A stretch of 64,000 bases of DNA from Chaetoceros tenuissimus (taxonomy: Eukaryota > Bacillariophyta > Thalassiosirophyceae > Chaetocerotales > Chaetocerotaceae): positions 310,001 through 374,000 of the forward strand of contig BLLK01000069.1 of NCBI GenBank assembly GCA_021927905.1, in the 5' to 3' direction. Of this stretch, positions 10,031-21,089 are shown piece after piece. How positions within the stretch are numbered: position 1 is the stretch's first letter; every line of letters begins with the position of its first letter. The notes under the pieces are model-generated. The model was not told where the DNA came from. It saw nothing but the letters and a program-made list of their open reading frames with translations, and did no database searches. The translations under genes were made by a program, and so were the position numbers.

Positions 10031-11746
10031 ATGATGGGGCAAGGCAACTCATCTACAATAGAAGATATGCCTGAATACAACTACGCTCCTTTTGACGTTG
10101 ATTCTTCTTCACAAGATTCTTCTCCATCGTCGCATGAAAACCAAGGCCAACAACATATGAATACTTTTCAACGGAAATGGACTCTTTTCCTCTACTCCAT
10201 AACTACTATTCTCCTCTTTTCCGATCAGAATCTATTGGCTCCGAACCTAACAGAGGCAGCAGAAGAATTTGGCTTTGACGAGAATGAACGTGATCAAAAG
10301 CTGGGAGGAAATATTGCATTAGCTTTCTTTGTACTTGGAGCTCCTGCTTCTTTCCTAGTTGGCTGTTATGCCGATTCCGACTCTATTTCCAGAAACAAAT
10401 TATTTGGAATCACTGTACTAATTGGAGAAGGAGCTTGCTTTCTTACATATTTTACAAAAACATATGCTGGATTATATGTTACTAGAGCTCTGACCGGTTT
10501 TAGTGTCGGTGGAGCTTTACCTTTGTTGTCATCTGTACTTGGCGATTGGTACAAACCTGAAGAAAGATCAAAAGTCATGGCTAGTGTAGGCATTGGTTCT
10601 GGTGTTGGTATTGCATTTGGTCAAGGTGTAGCAGGGTATATCGGACCAATTTATGGATGGAGAGTACCATTTCTAATTGTATCTATCCCTGCTTTATTTG
10701 TTGCAATACTTGTCATGACTACGGTCCAAGATCCTGTCCGAGGAGGTAGTGAATTGGAACAGAGTCAAATAGACAATGCAATCAATGATGAAGTTATTCA
10801 ACCGGCAGGAAATAGCACAGGACTAGAAGCAAGACATGAAATAGAGAATAATTCATCATTGATACAAAGAAAGAAATCTGACGATTCTTTTGATGACACT
10901 GATAATAATAACAACAACATCGAATTGGTTGGAAATCCTTCAAACGGTGATAATCTGGAATGTGACGATAAGCAAGTCCGAAGGTGCAATTCTTGTCAGT
11001 TACTGAGTCCATCCTTTTATGCACCGCATTGGAAAACTACCAAGCAATTGCTTTCGACGAAAACAGTTTTGCTATCTTTACTTCAAGGCGCCCCTGGTTG
11101 TATCCCATGGGGGATAGTAAATACATTTTTGAATGATTATCTTTCACAAGATTGTGGAATGACTATTCCTCAAGCAACGACGGTTGTTCTTTTCTTTGGG
11201 TTTGGAAACTTTTTGGGCATGGTAATTGGAGGAACAGGTGGTGATTACTTGTACAAAAAGAACGTTCGATATCCATCAATCTTGTCAGGTTCCATGGCAA
11301 TATTAGGATGTTTTCCATTTTGGATATTACTCAATACTACCAAAATCAGAGATGATAACATTTCATTAGGATTGGAAATTAGAATATTAACAACGGCTAT
11401 CTTGGCCGGTATAGGAAGTGGAGTGACTGGTCCGATTGTGAAAGCAACTTTACAGAATGTAACACTTCCTCATTCAAGAGGTCAAGCATTCGCACTTTTG
11501 AATACTTTTGACGACTTTGGTAGGGGCTTAGGTCCAGTTTTTGTTGCTGGTTTAATAGTCAGCCTTGGTGGCCGACAAATTGCATTCAATGTTGGTGTTG
11601 GTGGATGGATAATATGTGGAATTCTGAACCTATGCATCTACTTCACAGTGGCGAATGATGAAGCAAAAGCGAAATCGATTTTTGCAGAGCGATATTCAAG
11701 GATGACACATGTTGTTGAAAATGATGATGATGCACTGTATCAATAG
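10031..11746 (+). CDS. Major facilitator superfamily transporter, spinster-like
   Basis: 571 residues with the MFS two-bundle layout. About 45 polar N-terminal residues are followed by six helices, the first with FSDQNLLAPNLTEAAEEFGF (the DQ..L.PNLT box is typical of spinster-type carriers) and the helix 4-5 region with RALTGFSVGGALPLLSSVLGDWY. A long Asp/Asn-rich central cytoplasmic loop (about residues 240-330) leads into six more helices beginning TVLLSLLQGAPGCIPWGIVNTF. Spinster proteins export lysosphingolipids or lysophospholipids in animals; the substrate here is unknown. A perfect palindrome TACCGTACGGTA lies about 90 bases upstream (9931-9942). Confidence 0.85.
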   Translation: MMGQGNSSTIEDMPEYNYAPFDVDSSSQDSSPSSHENQGQQHMNTFQRKWTLFLYSITTILLFSDQNLLAPNLTEAAEEFGFDENERDQKLGGNIALAFFVLGAPASFLVGCYADSDSISRNKLFGITVLIGEGACFLTYFTKTYAGLYVTRALTGFSVGGALPLLSSVLGDWYKPEERSKVMASVGIGSGVGIAFGQGVAGYIGPIYGWRVPFLIVSIPALFVAILVMTTVQDPVRGGSELEQSQIDNAINDEVIQPAGNSTGLEARHEIENNSSLIQRKKSDDSFDDTDNNNNNIELVGNPSNGDNLECDDKQVRRCNSCQLLSPSFYAPHWKTTKQLLSTKTVLLSLLQGAPGCIPWGIVNTFLNDYLSQDCGMTIPQATTVVLFFGFGNFLGMVIGGTGGDYLYKKNVRYPSILSGSMAILGCFPFWILLNTTKIRDDNISLGLEIRILTTAILAGIGSGVTGPIVKATLQNVTLPHSRGQAFALLNTFDDFGRGLGPVFVAGLIVSLGGRQIAFNVGVGGWIICGILNLCIYFTVANDEAKAKSIFAERYSRMTHVVENDDDALYQ

Positions 11747-12231
11747 AAAAGATATGTAACATTTAAAATTGCAGTACTTAATGTAAGAAAATATGATTTA
11801 TTGGAACATAGAATTGAATATGGAACTACCTACTCATTTGAAGAAAGTCTTCTGACAGTGTCAAAATTTAAAAAAGCTAAAAGGCTCTTTAGACCTTGCT
11901 TATCGTATATTGAAATTGAATGTTTTTTCCAAAAGGTAAAACTTATGAATGACATTCATGAATTTCAATGCAATCTTTACAACACAGCCTTTTTCGAAGA
12001 AGGAAACTAGACTTGGGAAATAAACACATTGATAGGAATATTTAGAGAGAACAAAAAGCATCTGTGGTTCGACCAATGACCTCAGTAAGACGTCACATGA
12101 CCATTTTCCACAACAATGACCTTTTATGACCTCTCTTTTTGGAGTATCACTCATTCATCTTTCATTCATACTTTTGCATTTTATATCGGATATCATTCCA
12201 TATTTCACTCTCTTTGCCTTGAGCAACCATA
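11747..12231. other. Intergenic region
   Basis: No gene supported; short ORFs at 11801-12010 and 12126-12329 look like shadows. A GACGTCA CRE-like site lies at 12089-12095, about 140 bases before the SOD-like gene. Confidence 0.5.
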
Positions 12232-12849
12232 ATGTCAGTATTAACCAAACTAGTAATCCTATTCTACCTTTGCCAGTCTGTGGTGGGCGACTTCTGTCTC
12301 AAAGCAAAGCTTGGTCGCTACACAAGTGAAGACTATGATAAGGTAGATGAGGATCTAGCGAAAACTATTGATGGCCACGTCGACGTTAGTTTTGCAGATC
12401 TTGATACAACTGAGATGACTTTCAAATACAACATATATGGTGGAGCTAAAGGTTGTAATAAATGTGGTATCCATATTCATGAAGGAACTACTTGTATGTA
12501 TCACCAAATTGTGAAAGGGCACTACTGGTATCCTGGTCGTGATGGTAAAGTGGAAGATCCATGGACTGAGAAATATGGAGCAGTATACTCTACAAACCCG
12601 AGCATTGGTGATGCATATGGTTCTTTCAAAATCGATGCCGGTTTAAACTACATGGCAAACTTGAGACATGCTGTTGTTCTACATGATGACAATGGTGATC
12701 GTTATGGATGCGGTATTTTGGAATTTGTTGAGTGTCCAGCACATACTCAAAATACTCAGAATACTCAAAACACCCAGAAGAAACAAAAGAAGGCAAAGAA
12801 GAAAAAGAATAAGGCTAACAAGGCTAAGGGAAGAAGAAGAAAGCTATAA
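12232..12849 (+). CDS. Secreted Cu/Zn superoxide dismutase-like protein
   Basis: 205 residues with an N-terminal signal peptide (VLTKLVILFYLCQSVVGDF). Two SOD_Cu-type landmarks are visible: GCNKCGIHIHEGTTC, which matches the copper-ligand HVH strand, and AVVLHDDNGDRYGCGILEF, which matches the strand with the last copper His and the disulfide Cys. The His/Asp set that binds zinc in canonical SOD1 is not obvious in the intervening loop, so this may be a Cu-only or non-enzymatic SOD-fold protein. The tail has a TQN repeat (TQNTQNTQNTQ) followed by a Lys/Arg-rich end, perhaps for binding cell-wall polyanions or silica. Secretion and the SOD fold are well supported; activity is inference. Confidence 0.75.
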   Translation: MSVLTKLVILFYLCQSVVGDFCLKAKLGRYTSEDYDKVDEDLAKTIDGHVDVSFADLDTTEMTFKYNIYGGAKGCNKCGIHIHEGTTCMYHQIVKGHYWYPGRDGKVEDPWTEKYGAVYSTNPSIGDAYGSFKIDAGLNYMANLRHAVVLHDDNGDRYGCGILEFVECPAHTQNTQNTQNTQKKQKKAKKKKNKANKAKGRRRKL

Positions 12850-13027
12850 GCGATAAATAGACTTCATAAGAATTACCAATATACAGCTCATAAAGTAAAA
12901 AAGGATTTCATCCAATAAACATTTAATTCTTTTTATATATGTATTTGTTTAGTACTACGAACACATTTAAAGTTATCCCGATAAATTTTTATGAATAAAA
13001 CTCAATATACATTTTCAACTACCGACA

Positions 13028-14340
13028 TCAATACTTTCGATTCTGTTGTTGTCTCAAGCGCATCAACTCTAGAGAAAGTTGAGCATTTTTTCTTCTCTGC
13101 TTGTCCAAGTCTTGTTTAGTTCTCTCCAAAGCCATGGTATTATAAGCGGCAGACATGACTTGTTCATGTCTTCTTCTACTATTCTGGATAGAAGACATAT
13201 ATGGCGGTACATCTACGTTTCTCTGTGTCCTTTGCATAGAAGACGGCATAGAAGAAGAAGGCATGGAAGCTGACATGGAAGAATGGAAAGAAGTAGCTGA
13301 CATGGGCATGGAAGGTACCATAGGATGCATGTTGGAGGCAGAAGGCAACATTTCCTGTGCAGACATTGGCATACTTCGAGGTTGATGCATGCGAAAGGAA
13401 GTGTGTCGCTCCTCATATGAAACTGGCATATCTACCATATGCTGCATCACGTCCAATCGAGATGGGCCTGATGAAGGATGCTCCATATATGGTCGTCTGA
13501 CGGAAACAGGAGCAGAAGGACGAACAGAGGCATATTGTGTTGGAGGAACTGGGCCAGCATAGTGCTTCTCCATAAACATTTGATGCTGTAACATATCTGT
13601 ATGATGTCCGTGGGTTAATTCTTGGTATTTGCGACTTGCACCGCCTTCAGATGTATAGGTGCATGTAGTTATATCGATACAAGTTTTCGGATCTCCTCTG
13701 CTAAAGTTTGGATTTGCAAAAGCCTTGTTCTCACGTGTCGAATGAAACTTTGACTTGCTAAAACCCCATCTGTAGAGTTTGCGAAGGAAACTGGAGAATT
13801 TTGTAAGGTCAAAACAAGTTGGCAAGACAGTGCTTTCAAACTCGTCGTGTTTATTTATACAAAAGGCCTTTCCATCTGGTGCCCATTTGAGTATATCAAT
13901 GAAATCTTCCGAGTCAAGCACACTCATAAGCTGTAAGGGGAGGAAAAAGAAATGGGTGGTGAGTTGCTGCTTGATGAATAAAATTTGTATTTTATGGTCA
14001 TGGGCCATGGGACTGTTGCAAAAATACCAACAACACTTACTCTCATAGGAAAGGAAATCTCGATATCTCCGAATAGCACCTTTTCAATTTTCAGAAATGT
14101 GAGAGGTCCCCTAGTTATTGGTACTAGGCTTGCGTTTTCCTCTCCGATGGGTGGCTGTGGAGGGTCTTCTTTCTTTTCATCAGCACTAGAAAGGGTACTT
14201 TTGATTGGACTGCAACTTTTACTAGATGTCGACTGATGAGTGGCTTTACCCTCTCCCGTTGAATTAGGGCTGCCAGCTAATCCAGCCAGTGCTGCAATAG
14301 CCTCGAGTTCGTCTGAATTTTTCGTGTTTGGGTTACTCAT
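13028..14340 (-). CDS. Heat shock factor (HSF) family transcription factor
   Basis: Two exons on the minus strand, 14340-14041 and 13930-13028, encode 400 residues. The intron (GTAAGT...CCTTACAG) splits the DNA-binding domain in phase 0 directly after FPMR and before LMSVLD. The joined domain (residues about 80-185) shows FPMRLMSVLDSEDFIDILKW, then W.PDGKAFCI, LTKFSSFLRKLYRWGFSK and a terminal F..P.F.RGDP. This domain lies about 80 residues in, after an Ala/Ser-rich acidic N-terminus. The remainder is rich in Met, Ser and Pro (MPMSA, SMPSSSMPSS) and ends with a basic/Gln helix. It is not a close copy of the HSF at 1-967. Confidence 0.92.
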
Positions 14341-14931
14341 GTTGGTTTTATTAAGATACGATTTATGAAGAAGCTTTGACAGTTGTGATCGTCAGACCCG
14401 AGTGAGAGAGTGAGAGAGTGGAGGCTTTAATAGCGTCCAAGAGTTTGCTATGGCATCTTGGACTGCGTTAATTGCTGATAAGAAGAAAATAGCTTTGAAA
14501 AGTGACCACTACAGGATCACTTACAAGACAAAGATATCTGAAATAATTAGCAATTTTAATGGCTTCTAATTCAGAAATTTACCGTTTCTGTAAGAAAAGT
14601 TTCAATTGAAAATTCTACATTAATTCAAAAAGAATTGGAATGGTACCATATCTACTTAAAATTATTTTTATATTTGTGAGAATGTACTTCCTCAAAGAAG
14701 GAATATTTTAAACATTTCATTCTTATTCAATCTTGTTATGGTCATACTAAACTTTTCGAAATGACTTTTTGGATGCTGGACGGAATTTTTGTACTACGTA
14801 CGTACAAAGTACGTTTTGTCAGCTCATCCTTCCTTATGCATTACAGTGAGCACTTTCATTACTGTTTGTTTCAGTGATTCAGTTATCCTTCTTCATTCAT
14901 CACACTTTGAAAATAAATATCGTAAATTTAG
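14341..14931. promoter_or_regulatory. Divergent intergenic region with TACGTACGTAC tract
   Basis: No gene seen. A GAGTGAGAGAGTGAGAGAG purine repeat lies at about 14400-14420 near the HSF start. TACGTACGTAC lies at 14795-14805, about 130 bases before the sulfotransferase start, followed by AAAGTACG. Confidence 0.4.
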
Positions 14932-16251
14932 ATGAAAGGCTTCGACGAGACAACCTCTACTCGCACTGATTCGGCAGCAACCGCTCAAAGATCGAAAGAT
15001 GGTGTTTACATGTTTCATCCTGAGCCTAAACATATCCTAAATTCATGCTTGAAAAACAATCCTTTATCAGGCGTGAGTTTATCAGTTTTTATAGAAATGA
15101 CATGGAAAAATAAAAAGTCAATACAATGGGGGAGATATTGGCATAGACTACTGGCTTTGTTTCTAATGTCCAGCTTCAACTCCATTCTTTCGGCGATTGA
15201 ACTGATCTACATCTATGGCTATCTATTTATATTTCGGAAAAGTATCCTTGGCAATGCACAGAACCAACATCAAAAGGATCCAGTATTTGTTCTTGGCCAT
15301 CCGCGTACAGGTACAACACTTTTACATGGATTACTAGCATTGGACAAGGAACGATTTGCCATTTGTGACACATTTATGGTGGGCTTTCCACATTGCTTTT
15401 TATGGTTTGAAAAAGTTGGCAAATTTCTATTCAGAAATATCTTGAGTGAAACAAGACCCATGGATAATATGAAGCTACATTTCGATTTGCCACAGGAAGA
15501 TGAATTAGGTACCAATTTGTTGAGCGGTCTTGGTGTCAGTCCGTATTCATCCTTGGTGTTTATGAAAGAGGAACAGAAATATAGACAATATCAAACCATG
15601 AAAGATGTGAGTGACAAGGATCTCGATCGTTGGGTCGCGAGTTTTTCGTACTTTATTTGGAAGATTAGGATAAGGGACTTGCTTCAAAATAAATCACGAA
15701 ATACACCCAAGCAATTGGTTCTGAAAAGTCCATGTCATACTGGAAGGGTGAGACTACTTTTGAAACTGTTTCCCAATGCCAAATTTGTGTTTATTCATCG
15801 GAATCCATATGAGGTTTTCTTGAGCGGTGCACATTTGGCATCGACTACATATGGATGGATGTTCTTGCAATCCCCGACAGATCAAGAGCTGCAAGAGTAC
15901 ATATTGAAGCAAGGAGAGATTTTGTATAATGAATACATTGATTGCAGGAAAGATACGTCACTTCTGCACGAAGAAAATTGTGTTGAAATTGGGTTCGAAC
16001 AATTGACGAAAAATCCATCCGAAAGTATGAAAGAAATTTATAGCAGGTTTGGTTTTGATTCTTTTGATGAAGACGTAAATTCTAGATTTCCTAATATCCT
16101 AGGGAAAGAAGTGCAAGAATTGAAAGGATACAAAAGGAATAAGTTCAGACATGTACAGCTGGATGACAAATTGAAGCGTGAAATTCAAGATAGATGGAAT
16201 AATCAATTTGAAACATTTGACTATGACAAAAAGTACGCCACATCATGCTAG
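14932..16251 (+). CDS. Membrane-anchored sulfotransferase
   Basis: 439 residues. A hydrophobic segment at about 78-105 (LLALFLMSSFNSILSAIELI) fits a type II Golgi anchor. The catalytic domain follows with the PAPS 5'-phosphosulfate loop VLGHPRTGTTLLHGLLA, the 3'-phosphate loop FVFIHRNPYEVFLSGAH, and a basic LVLKSPCHTGR segment between them, the arrangement of the Sulfotransfer_3 family. Such enzymes transfer sulfate from PAPS to carbohydrates or tyrosine on secreted products; the acceptor is unknown. The gene is convergent with the inverted M11 protease, with 82 bases between the stops. Confidence 0.87.
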   Translation: MKGFDETTSTRTDSAATAQRSKDGVYMFHPEPKHILNSCLKNNPLSGVSLSVFIEMTWKNKKSIQWGRYWHRLLALFLMSSFNSILSAIELIYIYGYLFIFRKSILGNAQNQHQKDPVFVLGHPRTGTTLLHGLLALDKERFAICDTFMVGFPHCFLWFEKVGKFLFRNILSETRPMDNMKLHFDLPQEDELGTNLLSGLGVSPYSSLVFMKEEQKYRQYQTMKDVSDKDLDRWVASFSYFIWKIRIRDLLQNKSRNTPKQLVLKSPCHTGRVRLLLKLFPNAKFVFIHRNPYEVFLSGAHLASTTYGWMFLQSPTDQELQEYILKQGEILYNEYIDCRKDTSLLHEENCVEIGFEQLTKNPSESMKEIYSRFGFDSFDEDVNSRFPNILGKEVQELKGYKRNKFRHVQLDDKLKREIQDRWNNQFETFDYDKKYATSC

Positions 16252-16333
16252 ACAATTAAGTAGTCATGGTTTTACAAAAGCATGTATAGTAATGAAAATG
16301 ATCATCCTGTAGAATTGACAAATATTTTTATAC

Positions 16334-18285
16334 TTATTGGTTTTGACAAGTTGCTCTGCATGCCAGAGCAATGTTTCCTTTACTGCAACGTTGTGCAATC
16401 TTGTCAGCTTTTCTTCTAACAAATGCACATCCTTTCCAGATAATATCGCCATTCGCATCTGTGCCATACTCGACCCTCCCTTTAGCATCTTGAAGGTTAT
16501 CACCACACCAATCTGCTGTAGTTCCACATCTATTTGGACAGAGTGACTCTCCTTTCGGCCTGGAACAACGGTAGTCTGTCATATCAGCACAAGTAATAGT
16601 CACTGTCTTGGTGAATTTGAACTTATCAGGAAAGTCAAGACATGAACTATCATCCAAAACTGGAGATGCTACTGGAGATGAGACCGGGGCCGATGTAGGA
16701 GCTTTCGTCGGGGAAGGAGTCGGAGGAGTCGGGGATGGATTCGCTGCAGTTGGCGAAGATGTCGGGGAGCGTGTCGGTGCTGGGGTATTGACTACAGTTC
16801 CAACAGTTACTTGAGCGAATGTGGATCCAGAAATTGAGCTCACAGTAATGGTGAGAGGGGCTCCAGTGTAAGTGCTTCCACTATTTAAGCCTCCAACCAA
16901 AGTTGACTCTTCGTAATCAGTCCCAGGATTACGATAATGAATTAGTACCATATTTCCACCAAGTTGAGTTCCGCTATTGATTCCCGAATCGCCATTAAAG
17001 CTTACGTAGTAATCTCTTGTCGAACCATTGGTTCCTGACGGAATATAAAGGATAACTGCATCATTAGAAGTACTGGAAGAATATGATGAAAGCCCGTACA
17101 ATCTTCCAGTCCATCCACTGGTGACTGTTACAGTTCTATCTGAATACCAACCAAGCTGCCTATTTTTCGGAGCATTAAAACACATTACAGGATTATCATC
17201 GCTGCTGTAAGAGTATCCCATCATACCAGATTGATCTCCATAGGTATCACCATTGTAATTTGAGTGTGCCAGGCCCCAGTTGTGACCAATCTCATGCATC
17301 TGGATTGACGGATAAAGGCACCAATCATCATTGTAAACACTAATGTCGCTATTCACATATGCCCAACCGATCCAAGAACCGCTTGTTCCAGGTGGAAGGC
17401 AAAGAATGGTATGATCAGGATTTCCAAGGTTTAAATTGTTAACAGCTGTTTCAGCAAGATCTGCAATGTCTCCATCATCTTTACCACCTACAGAAGTGAA
17501 AATATTGGCAGTGACCACACCATTTGTGACACCTGATCCTGTGAATTTTGAAACAGTTACTGCATTATAAGAACAAGCTTCAATCTGAGACTTGTAATTG
17601 ACAGGATCTCCAGAGGTTCCGAACCATTCATCTGAAATTTGAGATGTTGTAGGAGTAGGAGAGCTATCTGTTGCAATAACTCTCACTGCCAAATAAGTTC
17701 TTGTACCCGAGATTGCAAGTCTACGACGGCTTCTTGAATTTGTGTTTTGTCCAAATTCAGCCTTTGCTACACCATCACTTGGAAGTACAAGGGTATTTCC
17801 TTCATAGAAAGCTCCTTCGTGCATCAATGTACTTTCTGCACTATGAAGTTCACCTTTCTTGAATCTCGATAGAAGCTCACTTTGAATGTATTCACTTCCT
17901 CTGACAGTAGCAATTCTTGAATAGGTCTTTGTCTCCTCATCATAGCAGTCGACTTGCTCTTCTTCGTGTCCGTCTTCAAATGTCTTGATTTTCAAAAGGA
18001 GAGTACATGCTGCCGTCTGTAGGCGACGGTTTGTACTAGAAGAAGCTACAGATGCATTTCGAATGTTATTGCTTAGTTCCTGTCAATGTAGTTGGAAACA
18101 CATGGTTAGTAATGACATTTAAAAAGATGAGGCACCACGAGATCAAGTTGTGTGATACAGCAGACGAAGATCAATACGTTTTCAAAGATGAAAGAAAGAA
18201 CATAGATACTTACAGAGTCCAAGGCCTGTGTAGACCCTAGTAGAGAGCAGAATGCTAATGAATTGAGTGCTTTCCTTAAATACAT
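16334..18285 (-). CDS. M11 (gametolysin-type) secreted metalloprotease, paralog 1
   Basis: Two exons, 18285-18214 and 18079-16334, give 605 residues. The first exon encodes only the signal peptide (MYLRKALNSLAFCSLLGST). A phase-0 intron leads to the prodomain, which starts NRRLQTAACTLLLKI and shares the EDGHEEEQVDCYDEET box with its paralogs. The catalytic domain carries the zinc motif HEIGHNWGLAHS and the Met-turn MMGYSYS. After a Pro-Thr-Ser linker the C-terminus holds a Cys-rich tail of about 100 residues with C.FVRR and CRATC. This copy has no intron in the zinc motif. It is transcribed divergently from paralog 2, with 292 bases between starts. Bases 16743-17240 are almost identical to paralog 3. 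Confidence 0.9.
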
Positions 18286-18577
18286 TTTGTTTTTATGACA
18301 CTTGGTGATGTGCAAAACAATCTACTTGAGTTTATGTTGGTCTTGCCAATCTCTGGAGCAGCTCTGTGCAAGGTTGATCACTGTTTATTGTGCAAGGTTT
18401 ATCACACTGTTCATTCTTCCTTCCTTTTAAGCGTAAAAAGGCTTTTAGACTGGCGGGTCATTCTCTAAATAAGTGTAATTTAAAGAATCACAATAGCCCC
18501 TATGTGGGACTAAATACCATCATTCCTGCTCCGGTACCTTACAGACTTTCTCCGAAAGTAATCTGCAATCGCATTCC
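18286..18577. promoter_or_regulatory. Shared promoter region between divergent M11 genes
   Basis: 292 bases separate the two divergent starts, so the promoters must overlap or abut. A short direct repeat (GTGCAAGGTTGATCACTGTTT / GTGCAAGGTTTATCACACTGTT) lies at about 18367-18415. Confidence 0.4.
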
Positions 18578-20699
18578 ATGCTGGTAGAGAGAATTTTGAC
18601 ACGACCGATTCTCTTTTACCAAAGTACAGTACGAGCTTTGGAAATGGTGAGTTTTCAGAGTTCGTCATTCAGCATTTTCAACATTTATGAAACATGAATT
18701 CATTCTTCATCAATATCATTGTCTCATTTTACATGGCTTCCATTCCAGGGCTCAATCTCGAACATTTCTCAATCAAGTACATCCTTTCCTAGCCATCGAC
18801 GTTTACAAACTGAAGCTTGTACTCTTTTACTCAAGATTACAACCTATGAAGATGGACATGAAGAACAACAAGTTGAATGCTACGATGAAGAAACAAATAC
18901 TTATTCTAAAGTAGAAAGTCAAAGCTCCAGTGAAAACATTCAGACCGAGTTGCTGGAAAAGTTCGAGAAAGGTGAATTACACAGTGGTCAAAGTACTATT
19001 TTACAAAACGGAGCATTCTTTCAAGACGGCTCTCTCATTCTTTCAAGTGCAGCTACAGCTGGATTTGGACACAAGCCACATCCTAAAGGTAGAAGACTTG
19101 CTATATCAGGTGAGAGAACTTATTTAGCAGTTAGAATTATCGGAGCAGATAAAGCCACTACGGCTTCAGCAAGTGTGATTTCAGATGAATGGTTTGGAAC
19201 CAATGGAGATGCTGTCAATTACAAGTCTCAGATTGAAGCTTGCTCTTATGATCAAGTAACAGTCAAACCTTATTCTAGTTCAGGAATTACAAATGGTGTC
19301 GTCACTGTTACTATTCCGAATACCATCACTGGAAAAGATAATGGAGACATTCGAGACGCTGCGAATGATGCTGTCAATAAATTGAAACTCAGTGGGAATA
19401 TCGACCATACCATGTTATGCATTCCACCTGGGACAAATGACGGATGGATTGGATATGCATATCTCAATTGGGATTTGAGTGTTTATAACGACAATTGGTG
19501 TTTGTATCCATCTATCCAGATGCATGGTGAGTTGCTTCGTATTACTTCTATCTATTCTTTTTTTATATACCGCAAAAATGTTTTTTTTTCTCACAAACAT
19601 GTCCATTTATTTTTCCTTTTCAGAAATTGGGCACAATTGGGATTTGAATCATTCTTCTCAGGGATCCAATGAGTATGGTGATCAGAGTGGTATGATGGGA
19701 TATTCATATTCCAGTGACAGTACTAAAATGTGTTTCAATGCTCCCAAAAATAGACAGCTTGGCTGGTACTCCGACAAAACAATAAGAGTCACTAGTGGGT
19801 GGTCAGGAAAATTGTATGGACTTTCATCTTATAAATCTGCAGGAATCAATGATGCAGTGATCCTTTACATCCCAGCAGGCACCAATGGATTCGAAGATGA
19901 CTACTACATCAGTTTCAATGGGGCATCGGGTATCAACAGCGGAACCAAAGAAGGTGCTAATAAAGTGTTGGTTTACAAACGTTCTTCTGGGACAGGTCGC
20001 GCTTATTCATATTTAGACCGTCAAATTTCAAGTGGTTTCTCCTATACTGATGCTCCGCTTGATATCACCGTGAGCACTATTTCTGGATCAACATATGCTC
20101 AAGTCACGGTTGGAAACGCTGCTCCAAGTCCAACACCTCCCGTCACTTGTCAAGATTCACCTCTTGGATGGTATGATTCCGATGGGCCGGACTACAATTG
20201 CGAATGGTACAGTTCGGGTGACAATTGTGCAAAGCTTGGCGATTCCTATTCAGGCCAAGGCGGAAAGACCGCAAATGAAGCTTGCTGCGCATGTGGCGGA
20301 GGAACAACTTCGAACGATCCATCGCCACCCACACCTAGTCCAACTCAATCCCCAACCAAGACTCCAACTGAACCTCCTATAATCTCAGATAGTCCATGTA
20401 GCACTGACTTTGGACTCTTATTCAAATGGAATTCAACCACCACTGTCACTTGTGACTGGGTAAAGGAATCACCAAGTACTCGTTGCTACAAGAGAAAAGC
20501 AAAGTCTGTCTGTCCAAATGCATGTTCATCAACGGCATTTTGGTGCAATTTAGATGGAAGAGGAAAATTCCAATTGAATGCTTCACAAAATACGATGAAG
20601 GGATGTGCTTGGGTAAGAAGAAATCCTGATGCTGTTGCGAACAGATGTAGCAAAGGGCAAGTTGCTCTTGTTTGTAGAGGCACTTGTGCAAACCTCTAA
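18578..20699 (+). CDS. M11 (gametolysin-type) secreted metalloprotease, paralog 2
   Basis: Three exons are proposed: 18578-18646, 18749-19526 and 19624-20699, giving 640 residues. Exons 2 and 3 are secure. The first exon (23 codons, phase 0) is chosen by position and length relative to the paralogs and is less sure, because its signal peptide is weak. The prodomain starts HRRLQTEACTLLLKI. The zinc motif reads HEIGHNWDLNHS and is split by an intron inside the Glu codon (CAT G | AA). The usual metzincin Gly is Asp. MMGYSYS follows. Between linkers lies an extra small module, CQDSPLGWYDSDGPDYNCEW ending ACCACGGG, absent from the other paralogs. The C-terminal Cys-rich tail has CDWVK, CPNAC and CAWVRR. 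Confidence 0.85.
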
Positions 20700-21089
20700 A
20701 AATTGTTTGCTGCTTATTGCAGCGAAGATGGCTTCATAATTTATAATTTGGAGATATGTAAATACTAATGCTAATTCTAATGGAACCGCTATTGTCGTAG
20801 CTAGAACGCTAGAACTCTATCATGCAGATGTATTATTTATGATGTAATGAAAATGGAATAGATCTTCCGCCACATCATAGGCACTTCCGCTCAAAATTCG
20901 GACTAATAGGAAGACAAATGTCCACAGGGGCAATAGTAAACATGAAAATAAGACAATTTAAAAATTTCGAACCTGGCTAAAAAATGGTAACGGGGCATGT
21001 GATACCTTTTGTTCAACATGAATGAACTTTCACTTGAACTTTACTGCTGCACTGCATACTTTTACTCAAGTGTTTTATATTTATCTAAA
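20700..21089. other. Intergenic region between M11 paralogs 2 and 3
   Basis: AT-rich 3' flank of paralog 2 and 5' flank of paralog 3. No gene or clear element seen. Confidence 0.5.

Noticed and set aside
16000-16020. GGTTCGA-like tRNA B-box sequence
   Set aside because: It lies within the sulfotransferase coding frame, and no cloverleaf can be formed around it.
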